15,356 bases of DNA from an uncultured Polaromonas sp. (GTDB lineage Bacteria > Pseudomonadota > Gammaproteobacteria > Burkholderiales > Burkholderiaceae), in contig CAMLDT010000069.1 of the NCBI GenBank assembly GCA_946479075.1, positions 1-15,356 of the forward strand, given 5' to 3'. Below the pieces are notes generated by a model that worked only from the letters and a program-made list of their open reading frames with translations, was not told the origin of the DNA and made no database searches. A program made the position numbers and the translations under genes. Below, one piece after another: positions 1 to 5,654 of the stretch; position 1 is the stretch's first letter, and every line of letters starts with the position of its first letter.

Positions 1-1
1 G

Positions 2-982
2 GCGCAGCGCATCGTGATGTACAACCGCACCGCGGAGAAGATTTTTGGCTGGCCCGGCGACCAGGTGCTGGGACAGCCCCTGGCCAAACTCATGCCCGAG
101 CGTTTTCGCGCGGCCCATGGCGAACATATTCGCCGTTTCTCTGCCACCGGCGTGACCTCGCGCCGCATGGGAGACGGCACCGTGATCCATGGGTTGCGGG
201 CCAGCGGCGAGGAGTTTCCCATGGACGCGTCAATCTCCCAGCTGGACAGTGGCCATGGAAAACTCTATACCGTGATCCTGCGTGACGTCAGCGAACGTGT
301 GCGCGCCCAGGAAGAGCGCAGCGCCTTTGCGGCGGCCGTGAACGCTGCCCGCGAAGACGAAAAAGCCCGGGTGGCGCGGGAGCTGCACGACGAGCTGGCG
401 CAGTCCCTCACGGCCTTGAAGATGGACACGATCTGGGTTCGGGAGAACATCCAGCTCGCCCCGGCGGACGCCACAGACAAGCTCACCGGGATGCTGGCCA
501 TGGTGGATGGCATGGTGGCGTCCACACGCCGCATTGCCGCCGATCTGCGCCCCCTGCTGCTCGACGATCTCGGCCTGCTGGCAGCCATCGAGTGGCTGGT
601 GCACAACTTCACGCAACGCACGGGCGTGGTGTGCAAGCTCCATGCAGATGAAGACCTTGATCTGCAGGAACCCCATGCCACCGCTGTTTTCCGCATCGTG
701 CAGGAGGCCCTCACCAACGCCGGCAAACACGCAGCGGCCGGCGAGGTCTCCGTGAGCGTCACACGCCTGCCGGACAGGGTCACGCTGGTGGTCCGGGACG
801 ATGGCCGCGGCTTCGCAGCCGGGGCGCCACGCCAGCCGCAGTCGCTGGGTTTGCCGGGACTGCGCGAGCGTGTCATGCTGCTCAAGGGCAGCGTCAGCAT
901 TGAGAGCGCTCCGGGTTGCGGCACCGCCGTCCGGGTGGAGCTGCCATTGCAGCCGTTGCCGCCTGGGGAGGTCTTGCCATGA
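2..982 (+). CDS. PAS-domain sensor histidine kinase, NarX/HisKA_3 type (5' partial)
   Basis: The frame is open from the left window edge, so the true start and any upstream sensor region are missing; 326 residues are visible. A PAS domain fills roughly the first 95 residues (fN-taaEkiFGw near the start, RDVSERV near its end). A dimerisation/phosphoacceptor region of the HisKA_3 class follows, with the H-box ELHDELAQSLTALKMD; the phosphoacceptor His codon is bases 386-388. The C-terminal HATPase domain shows an N-box (EALTNAGKHA), a G1 box (DDGRGF) and GLPGLRERV. No membrane segment is visible. By family, such kinases autophosphorylate on His and pass phosphate to a NarL/FixJ-type regulator, which is the next gene, overlapping by 4 bp (ATGA). 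The PAS ligand cannot be read from sequence; redox or oxygen sensing is only a guess from the neighbouring FNR-type gene. Confidence 0.93.
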   Translation, partial: AQRIVMYNRTAEKIFGWPGDQVLGQPLAKLMPERFRAAHGEHIRRFSATGVTSRRMGDGTVIHGLRASGEEFPMDASISQLDSGHGKLYTVILRDVSERVRAQEERSAFAAAVNAAREDEKARVARELHDELAQSLTALKMDTIWVRENIQLAPADATDKLTGMLAMVDGMVASTRRIAADLRPLLLDDLGLLAAIEWLVHNFTQRTGVVCKLHADEDLDLQEPHATAVFRIVQEALTNAGKHAAAGEVSVSVTRLPDRVTLVVRDDGRGFAAGAPRQPQSLGLPGLRERVMLLKGSVSIESAPGCGTAVRVELPLQPLPPGEVLP

Positions 983-1623
983 TCCGTATCGTGATTGCCG
1001 ATGACCATGCGATTGTGCGGGAGGGCCTCAAGCGCATTGTTTCCTCGGTGGAGGGCCTGCAGGTGATGGGGGAGGCCGCCAACGGGGCCGAGGTCATGCA
1101 GCGTGTGCGCGAATCCGAGTTCGACCTGTTGGTGCTGGACCTGTCCATGCCGGGTCGCAGCGGCATGGAGCTGATCAAGCTGGTCCGGGCAGAAAAACCG
1201 CGGTTGCGTATTCTGGTGCTCAGCATGCACCAGGAACTCCAGTACGCGGTTCGTGCCATCAAGGCGGGTGCCAGCGGTTACCTCACCAAGGAGAGTGCGC
1301 CGTCCATGCTGGAGCAGGCCATCCGCAAAATTGCGGCCGGCGGGGCTTTCATCAGTGCAGAAGTGGCCGAGCAGCTGGCCCTGAGCGCCATGCCGGGAGG
1401 CGGTGCGCCATTGCACGGGTCGCTGTCGAACCGGGAGTTCGAAGTGTTCCGGCTGATTGCGGCCGGGGTTTCTGTGACAGACATCGCCGCGCAGCTGAAC
1501 CTGTCGGTCAAAACCATCAGCACCCACAAGGCGAATTTGATGCAAAAGCTCGGCCTGCAAAACCAGAGTGAGCTGATCCGGTACGCGATCAGGCACGGTG
1601 TGGCCGAACCGCTGGATCCCTGA
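979..1623 (+). CDS. NarL/FixJ-family response regulator (REC + LuxR-type HTH)
   Basis: A 214-residue DNA-binding response regulator. The start at 979 is chosen because it overlaps the kinase stop as ATGA and gives the standard N-terminus MIRIVIADDH; an upstream in-frame ATG would add an unconserved extension inside the kinase gene. The receiver domain shows the acidic pair D8/D9, phosphoacceptor D54 (LVLDLSMPG), S82 and K104. A LuxR/GerE-type helix-turn-helix lies at about 149-205 (LSNREFEVFRLIAAGVSVTDIA, then SVKTISTHKANLMQKL). It is the cognate partner of the preceding kinase by overlap and class. The domain layout is complete. Its target genes cannot be told from this sequence. Confidence 0.96.
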   Translation: MIRIVIADDHAIVREGLKRIVSSVEGLQVMGEAANGAEVMQRVRESEFDLLVLDLSMPGRSGMELIKLVRAEKPRLRILVLSMHQELQYAVRAIKAGASGYLTKESAPSMLEQAIRKIAAGGAFISAEVAEQLALSAMPGGGAPLHGSLSNREFEVFRLIAAGVSVTDIAAQLNLSVKTISTHKANLMQKLGLQNQSELIRYAIRHGVAEPLDP

Positions 1624-1754
1624 CGCGCGTCGGGCGCCGGTGCAGTGGCCGGGGCTGCCTCTTTGGGGCCGGCTCTCGGAATATTCCTGGGAGCTCTCGG
1701 CGGGCGCCTGCCGGACATCCGGAGTTTTCCGGGGCACCCATTCAGCGAAGCCCT

Positions 1755-2180
1755 ATGGGCGGGCAACAGGCGCTGCGTCACAGTTGTGCCATGCCCCATC
1801 CGCCAGCCACCGTCAGGGTTTTTCTCGCCGACGATTCGGCCCTGATCCGCGGGCGTGTCGCCGTGATGCTGGAGACCCGTGCGATGCGCGTGGTTGGCCA
1901 GGCGGCGAAACCGCAGGAAGCGATTGACGGCATCCTTGCCTCGTCTCCCGATGTGGTGGTGCTCGATGTACAGCTGGAAAACGGCCAGGGCCTGCAGGTC
2001 CTGTGCGCTGTCCGGCGTGCCGCCCCACAGATCGGCTTTGTGGTGTTCAGCAACAACTCGGGGCCGGCCTACCGCAAGCGTTACCTGGCTGAAGGGGCCG
2101 AGGCCTTTCTCGACAAGAGCACTGAATTCGACCAGCTGGTTCGGGCGGTGGAAAAGGCCTCGAAGCCTGCGATGCATTGA
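1755..2180 (+). CDS. Single-domain (receiver-only) response regulator
   Basis: A stand-alone CheY-like receiver with no output domain, 141 residues from the ATG at 1755. The key residues are present: D26/D27 (FLADDS), phosphoacceptor D71 (VVVLDVQL), S99 (VVFSNN) and K121 (FLDKS). The start is uncertain. ATG 1755 has only a weak GAAG upstream; ATG 1791 (129 residues) has no Shine-Dalgarno but leaves a more usual short N-terminus before the receiver. The 131-bp gap after the previous regulator holds a small CCGGA/TCCGG hairpin at 1719-1732 without a T-run, and no convincing promoter. The gene ends 27 bp before the FNR-type gene and is probably cotranscribed with it. Such proteins act as phosphorelay intermediates, phosphate sinks or protein-interaction switches; which applies here is unknown. 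Confidence 0.88.
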   Translation: MGGQQALRHSCAMPHPPATVRVFLADDSALIRGRVAVMLETRAMRVVGQAAKPQEAIDGILASSPDVVVLDVQLENGQGLQVLCAVRRAAPQIGFVVFSNNSGPAYRKRYLAEGAEAFLDKSTEFDQLVRAVEKASKPAMH

Positions 2181-2207
2181 TTGATCATGTTACCCAAGGA
2201 GAATCCC

Positions 2208-3005
2208 ATGTCCGCATCCCCTTTGCCAGGCAGCGGCGAGAGCCGCAGCGAAATTCGCATACCGGCGCGCCAGGCGGTCTCTCCCTGCACCACACCGGCG
2301 CCGCTGGTGACCCATTGCTCGAAATGCCATTTGCGTGACTTGTGCCTGCCTTGCGGCATGGCGGGCGGCGACGTGGAGCGGCTGGACACCCTCCGGTTTG
2401 GCCGGCGAAAGGTCATGGCAGGGCAGACGCTGTACCGGGAGGGAGACCGTTTCCAGTTTATCCACGCGGTGCGCAGCGGAACCTTCAAGTCCAGCCTGCT
2501 GCTGGTCGACGGGCGTGAACAGGTCGGCGGGTTTTACATGGCTGGCGAGCTGATGGGGCTGGACGGCGTGGCCCACGGCACCCATGCCAGCAGCACCATC
2601 GCCCTGGAAGACGCAGAGGTGTGCTCCATTCCCTACGCCCACTTCACGGAGCTGGCGGCGGGCAACTCGGGCATGCAGCATGTGGTCAGCCGGCTGATGA
2701 GCCGCGAGATCGTGCGCGAGCACAGCCTGATGGTGTTGCTGGGCAGCATGAACGCCGAAGAACGCCTTGCCGCCTTTTTGCTCAACCTCTCGCAGCGCCT
2801 GAAGGCGCGTGGCTACTCAGCCAGCGAGTTTCATCTTCGCATGACACGTGCCGAGATCGGAAGTTACCTCGGCATGACGCTGGAGACCGTGAGCCGGACG
2901 TTTTCGGCGTTCCAGCAGCAGCGTCTGCTGGAGGTGGACAAGCGGCATATCCGCATCATTGATCTCAACGGCCTGAACCGGTCGTTTGCGGCGCGGGTGC
3001 ATTGA
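2208..3005 (+). CDS. fnr: FNR/Anr-type oxygen-sensing transcription regulator (Crp/Fnr family)
   Basis: A 265-residue Crp/Fnr protein. The ATG at 2208 is supported by AAGGAG at 2196-2201, six bases upstream; an in-frame TTG further upstream lacks this. The N-terminus has the C-x2-C-x5-C cluster (C37, C40, C46; also C49), and C139 in EVCSIPY aligns with the fourth ligand C122 of E. coli FNR, so a 4Fe-4S oxygen sensor is expected. A cyclic-nucleotide-binding-like beta roll follows, then a dimerisation helix and a C-terminal HTH (MTRAEIGSYLGMTLETVSR). E226, S229 and R230 match FNR residues that read TTGAT half-sites. Matching TTGAT-N4-ATCAA boxes lie at 5508 and 5588 upstream of DUF2892 and hemN. 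The 3' end overlaps the convergent YeeE gene by 41 bp. Anr, FnrL or FnrN could equally be the local name. Confidence 0.95.
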   Translation: MSASPLPGSGESRSEIRIPARQAVSPCTTPAPLVTHCSKCHLRDLCLPCGMAGGDVERLDTLRFGRRKVMAGQTLYREGDRFQFIHAVRSGTFKSSLLLVDGREQVGGFYMAGELMGLDGVAHGTHASSTIALEDAEVCSIPYAHFTELAAGNSGMQHVVSRLMSREIVREHSLMVLLGSMNAEERLAAFLLNLSQRLKARGYSASEFHLRMTRAEIGSYLGMTLETVSRTFSAFQQQRLLEVDKRHIRIIDLNGLNRSFAARVH

Positions 3006-3444
3006 CGGAGGCGCCGGTTCCGGCACGCCGCCGGCGGCGCTCTGAGAGCTCGAACACCACCATGCCCGCGAGCATCGCCAGCGTGAACACCAACGCTTTC
3101 GGCTGACCCAGGCCCACAGACACCAGCGCAGGGCCAGGGCAGAAACCCGCCAGGCCCCAACCCGCGCCGAACAGAAGGCTGCCTGTGACCAGGCGTTTGT
3201 CCACCGCTGTGACGCCCGGCATCCGCAGGGCGCTGCCCAGGAAGGTGCTGGTGCGCCTCTTCGCGATGGCAAACGCAAACACGCCCACCAGGATGGCGCC
3301 CCCCATCACCAGCGCCAGGGAGGGATCCCAGGCGCCAAACAGGTCGAGAAAACCAATCACCTTTCCGGGGTCTGTCATGCCCGAGAGGATCAGGCCGAGG
3401 CCAAAAATCAGGCCCACGGCGAATTCGGAAATGCGATGTCTCAT
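2965..3444 (-). CDS. YeeE/YedE (DUF6691) half-size membrane protein, second subunit
   Basis: A 159-residue hydrophobic protein with about four membrane segments. The start MRHRISEF at 3444 has an AAGGA seven bases upstream; a longer in-frame start has no such support. Family motifs visible are [24 protein letters not shown] and [13 protein letters not shown], the last with the conserved Cys of the C-terminal half of YeeE/YedE proteins. It lies 28 bp downstream of the other half-size YeeE gene on the same strand, so the two probably form one two-subunit transporter in an operon led by the ArsR repressor. Full-length YeeE (TsuA) imports thiosulfate; the split form beside persulfide dioxygenases is thought to move a sulfur species, but its substrate is not established here. 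Its last 41 bp lie antisense to the FNR-type gene. Confidence 0.92.
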   Translation of the reverse strand: MRHRISEFAVGLIFGLGLILSGMTDPGKVIGFLDLFGAWDPSLALVMGGAILVGVFAFAIAKRRTSTFLGSALRMPGVTAVDKRLVTGSLLFGAGWGLAGFCPGPALVSVGLGQPKALVFTLAMLAGMVVFELSERRRRRAGTGASVNAPAPQTTGSGR

Positions 3445-3472
3445 GGTGCGTGTCCTTCTGGATGGAATGTTT

Positions 3473-3907
3473 TCATGCGCCCAGCACATGTTTCAGGAGA
3501 AATACCGTGACAAAGCCGGCGCCCATGAATGTCAGCGTGGCAACCAGCGACCGGGGCGACAGCCGCGACAGGCCGCAAACGCCATGGCCACTGGTGCAGC
3601 CCGAGCCGTAGCGGGTGCCAACACCCACGAGCAGCCCTGCAATCACGAGGGTGCCCCAGCCTGCATCGATGCGGGCGGCGCGGGGCCCCGCCAACACCAG
3701 GTAGAGCACCGGCGCGGCCAGCAGCCCGGCCAGAAAGGACAGCCGCCAGCGGGCGTCATCCGGGACCCGGCTCAACAGCCCGCCCACAATGCCGCTGATG
3801 CCCAGAATGCGTCCGTTCACCAGAATGAACAGTGCAGACGCCAGACCCAGCAGCAGGCCTCCTGCCAGAGAGGTCCACGGTGTGAAGTGGTTCCAGTCAA
3901 CAGTCAT
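3473..3907 (-). CDS. YeeE/YedE half-size membrane protein, first subunit
   Basis: A 144-residue protein with about four membrane segments and the diagnostic YeeE/YedE motif [20 protein letters not shown], whose two Cys lie in the putative sulfur-handling site; this is the N-terminal-half type. The start at 3907 (MTVDWNHF) is chosen because its ATG overlaps the ArsR stop as ATGA and follows AAGGAAG at suitable spacing; an in-frame start nine codons upstream would lie deeper inside arsR. The overlap implies translational coupling, so repressor and channel levels should move together. With the next gene it reconstitutes the two halves of a full YeeE/YedE protein. Role by family and context: transport of thiosulfate, sulfide or a related sulfur compound across the inner membrane. 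Confidence 0.93.
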   Translation of the reverse strand: MTVDWNHFTPWTSLAGGLLLGLASALFILVNGRILGISGIVGGLLSRVPDDARWRLSFLAGLLAAPVLYLVLAGPRAARIDAGWGTLVIAGLLVGVGTRYGSGCTSGHGVCGLSRLSPRSLVATLTFMGAGFVTVFLLKHVLGA

Positions 3908-4236
3908 CGTTTCTTCCTTTGGGGTGGTTGACAAAATTGCTCGTACAGCACCTTCATGACCGCGAGCGCCTGGGGGCTGTCAATCCGGTAGTGAATGTTC
4001 TTGCCATCCCGGCGGGTGCCGACCAGGCCTTCCTCGCGCAACACGCCCAGTTGCTGCGACAGCGTCGGCTGACTCACGCCGACCAGTTCCTCAAGCTCAC
4101 CGACCTTCAGTTCGCCCTGCGCCAACTGGCACAAGAGCAACAGCCGGTCGGGATTGGACAGCGCCTTCATGAGGCGGCTGGCTGCGACAGCGGAGCCGCG
4201 GAGAACCGCTGTTTCCATCATGGTGTCAGGCTGCAT
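3904..4236 (-). CDS. bigR: ArsR-family persulfide-responsive repressor, BigR/SqrR-like
   Basis: A 110-residue winged-helix ArsR protein. The ATG at 4236 is preceded by AAAGG at seven-base spacing; later in-frame ATGs exist at codons 6 and 7. The recognition helix region is VGVSQPTLSQQLGVLREEGLV and the wing RRDGKNIHYRI. It lacks the metal motif ELCVCDL of ArsR metal sensors. Instead it has one Cys early (C36, LLLLCQLAQGE) and one near the C-terminus (C102, YEQFCQPP), the placement of the dithiol pair in BigR and SqrR, which forms a disulfide or polysulfide bridge with reactive sulfur species and releases DNA. Divergent transcription from a persulfide dioxygenase and coupling to YeeE genes matches the bigR-blh operons of Xylella and Agrobacterium. 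It probably represses itself and the dioxygenase through the dyad at 4268-4303. Confidence 0.93.
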   Translation of the reverse strand: MQPDTMMETAVLRGSAVAASRLMKALSNPDRLLLLCQLAQGELKVGELEELVGVSQPTLSQQLGVLREEGLVGTRRDGKNIHYRIDSPQALAVMKVLYEQFCQPPQRKKR

Positions 4237-4267
4237 CTGATGACCTTTGTTTTTTATTTAACTTGCA

Positions 4268-4303
4268 GATAGTATATTGAAAAACAAACTATCAATCAAT
4301 ATA
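4268..4303. promoter_or_regulatory. Probable ArsR/BigR operator: two overlapping inverted repeats
   Basis: Two perfect inverted repeats sit on the divergent promoters: TATATTGA (4273-4280) with TCAATATA (4296-4303), 15-nt spacer, centred on 4288; and GATAGT (4268-4273) with ACTATC (4288-4293), 14-nt spacer, centred on 4280.5. Either would place an ArsR dimer over the -10/-35 elements of both genes. The choice of true operator is inference; the repeats themselves are seen directly. Confidence 0.6.
4271..4299 (-). promoter_or_regulatory. sigma70-type promoter of the arsR-yeeE operon
   Basis: Read on the minus strand, -35 TTGATT (4299-4294) and -10 TATACT (4276-4271) are separated by exactly 17 bp. 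Transcription would start near 4264, leaving a leader of about 28 nt that carries the AAAGG before the ATG at 4236. It lies in a markedly AT-rich island and overlaps the dioxygenase promoter almost completely. Only the hexamer match is seen; no start site has been mapped. Confidence 0.72.
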
Positions 4304-4305
4304 AT
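4277..4305 (+). promoter_or_regulatory. sigma70-type promoter of the persulfide dioxygenase gene
   Basis: -35 TTGAAA (4277-4282) and a consensus -10 TATAAT (4300-4305) are separated by 17 bp, predicting a start near 4312 and a leader of about 38 nt before the GTG at 4350. It shares its DNA with the oppositely directed arsR promoter, so polymerase could occupy only one of them at a time. Confidence 0.78.
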
Positions 4306-4349
4306 AAAAAAGGCATTCATTCATCAGTCACCTTGAAAGAAAGCATGTT

Positions 4350-5210
4350 GTGAACCCCACGGTCAGGAGTTTCTTTGATCCCGCCACCTGGACGGTCAGC
4401 CATGTCGTGTATGAAACCGAAGGGTCAGCCTGCGCGGTCATCGACGCCGTGCTGGACTACGATCCCAAGTCGGGCCGTACCCGGACCACTTCGGCCGATG
4501 TGCTGATGGCGTTCATCCAGGAAAAACATCTCCAGGTCCTGTGGATTCTGGAAACGCACGCCCACGCCGATCACTTGTCGGCGGCCCATTACCTGCGACG
4601 CAAGCTTGGCGGAAAGATCGCAATCGGCGCGGCCATCACCGCGGTGCAGAAGGTGTTCATCGGCATCTTCAATCTGGAACCGGCGTTTAGAACGGACGGG
4701 CATCAGTTCGACCACCTCTGGCATGACGGTGAGACTTTCGCCATTGGCGGACTGACGGCCGAAGCGCTGTCGGTGCCGGGGCACACGCCTGCCTGCATGG
4801 CCTACCGTATCGGTGACGCCGTTTTTGTCGGCGATACCCTGTTCATGCCCGACGTGGGAACCGCGCGCTGCGATTTCCCGGGAGGCGATGCGCACAGCCT
4901 GTACCGGTCTGTGCAAAAGTTGCTGCGCCTGCCGGATGAAACGCGCCTGTTCATGTGTCACGACTATCCGCCCAACGGCCGTTCGCCTGGCTGGCAAACC
5001 ACCGTAGCGGCTCAAAAGGCCTGCAACATCCACATCCGCGATGGCATCAGCGAGGACGAGTTCGTGGCGATGCGGACCGCACGGGATGCGACGCTGGAGA
5101 TGCCGGGGTTGATCCTGCCGTCGATACAGGTCAACATCCGGGCCGGCGAGATGCCGCCCAGTGAGGACAACGGTGTGTCCTACCTGAAGATTCCCCTCAA
5201 CCGGCTGTGA
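4350..5210 (+). CDS. blh: ETHE1/Blh-type persulfide dioxygenase (metallo-beta-lactamase fold)
   Basis: A 286-residue MBL-fold protein. It starts with GTG at 4350; no in-frame ATG lies upstream in the AT-rich leader, and only a weak purine run (GAAAGAAAG) precedes it. The MBL signature is THAHADH (H70, H72, D74, H75), with H145 (VPGHTPACMAY), D162 (FVGDTLFMPDVGTARCDF) and H204 (MCHDYPP). ETHE1-type dioxygenases use the equivalents of H70, H145 and D162 to bind one Fe(II) and oxidise glutathione persulfide to sulfite. GDTLF, DVGTARCDFPGG and the length fit the ETHE1/Blh branch rather than glyoxalase II. The divergent BigR-like repressor and YeeE pair support a sulfide/persulfide detoxification role. 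A trinucleotide-scale frame (ATG TTG TGA, 4345-4353) overlaps its start. Confidence 0.94.
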   Translation: MNPTVRSFFDPATWTVSHVVYETEGSACAVIDAVLDYDPKSGRTRTTSADVLMAFIQEKHLQVLWILETHAHADHLSAAHYLRRKLGGKIAIGAAITAVQKVFIGIFNLEPAFRTDGHQFDHLWHDGETFAIGGLTAEALSVPGHTPACMAYRIGDAVFVGDTLFMPDVGTARCDFPGGDAHSLYRSVQKLLRLPDETRLFMCHDYPPNGRSPGWQTTVAAQKACNIHIRDGISEDEFVAMRTARDATLEMPGLILPSIQVNIRAGEMPPSEDNGVSYLKIPLNRL

Positions 5211-5238
5211 GGCAGCAGTCAGCGCGGATGCGGCAGGC

Positions 5239-5433
5239 TTAGCGTCTGCTGGCGGGGCAGGTGCTGATGCCCAGCAGGCTGTAGAGCGGGCAAAAGCCCA
5301 CAGCGCCCGTTAGCAGGGGTACCAGGCCGAGGTAACCCCAGGGGCCGATGCTGCCGGCGGAAGCCAGGGCCGTCAGAACCAGCCCGGCCACCAGGCGCAA
5401 GCCGCGGTCCGTGACACCTTCATTGATCTTCAT
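5239..5433 (-). CDS. DUF2892 (YgaP transmembrane-domain) small membrane protein
   Basis: A 64-residue protein of the DUF2892 family, the membrane domain of E. coli YgaP without its rhodanese domain. The start MKINEGVTDRGLRL at 5433 is the family N-terminus and has AAGGA six bases upstream; the in-frame extension to 5508 is unconserved and would run into an FNR box. Two membrane helices (about 12-29 and 33-52) are followed by a tail with two Cys (GFCPLYSLLGISTCP). DUF2892 proteins accompany rhodaneses and persulfide dioxygenases in BigR-type operons. Here the gene is convergent with the dioxygenase (28-bp gap without a terminator) and has its own upstream FNR box at 5508-5521, so control by oxygen limitation is likely. 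Biochemical role unknown. Confidence 0.9.
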   Translation of the reverse strand: MKINEGVTDRGLRLVAGLVLTALASAGSIGPWGYLGLVPLLTGAVGFCPLYSLLGISTCPASRR

Positions 5434-5507
5434 GGTGCGTCCTTTTTTTTCGTGATGCCGTGCCATGCACAGCAGAACCACTCTAGGCCCCGGGCGCGTC
5501 AGAGACA

Positions 5508-5521
5508 CTGATCTGGATCAA
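5508..5521 (-). promoter_or_regulatory. FNR/Anr box facing the DUF2892 gene
   Basis: CTGATCTGGATCAA matches TTGAT-N4-ATCAA at nine of the ten defined positions. Centred on 5514.5, a class II start at -41.5 would fall near 5473. At the expected -12 to -7 positions on the minus strand (5485-5480) stands TAGAGT, four of six matches to TATAAT. The start codon is 40 bases further. An effect on hemN from this distance (about 120 bp from its start) cannot be excluded. Confidence 0.7.
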
Positions 5522-5587
5522 GCCTGTGCGGTTCAGGGCGCGAGGCGGCCGGAAGGTGCGCGCACCGGCATGGCTTCGTTCCACCGC

Positions 5588-5601
5588 TTGATCCACATCA
5601 A
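5588..5601 (+). promoter_or_regulatory. Perfect FNR/Anr box upstream of hemN
   Basis: TTGATCCACATCAA is an exact TTGAT-N4-ATCAA site, extended to a 7-bp-arm palindrome by flanking GC (5586-5603). A class II start at -41.5 would be near 5636, with CACAGT (5624-5629) in the -10 position and a 19-nt leader before ATG 5655. hemN is a classic FNR/Anr target, so position and gene agree. Confidence 0.87.
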
Positions 5602-5654
5602 GCATGGCGGTGCGCCAATGCGGCACAGTGACTCATCCCCGTGAAGATCCCGCC

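Noticed and set aside
1719..1732. CCGGA-GTTT-TCCGG hairpin as terminator between the two regulators
   Set aside because: The stem is only five pairs and no T-run follows.
265..1737. Long minus-strand open frame of 490 codons opposite the kinase and regulator
   Set aside because: It is a GC-driven shadow of well-identified genes on the plus strand, with low-complexity composition and no recognisable domain.
2174..2188. TTGATTGATCATG before the FNR-type gene as an autoregulatory FNR box
   Set aside because: The half-sites are not spaced by four bases and the second is incomplete; it also lies only about 20-30 bp before the start codon.
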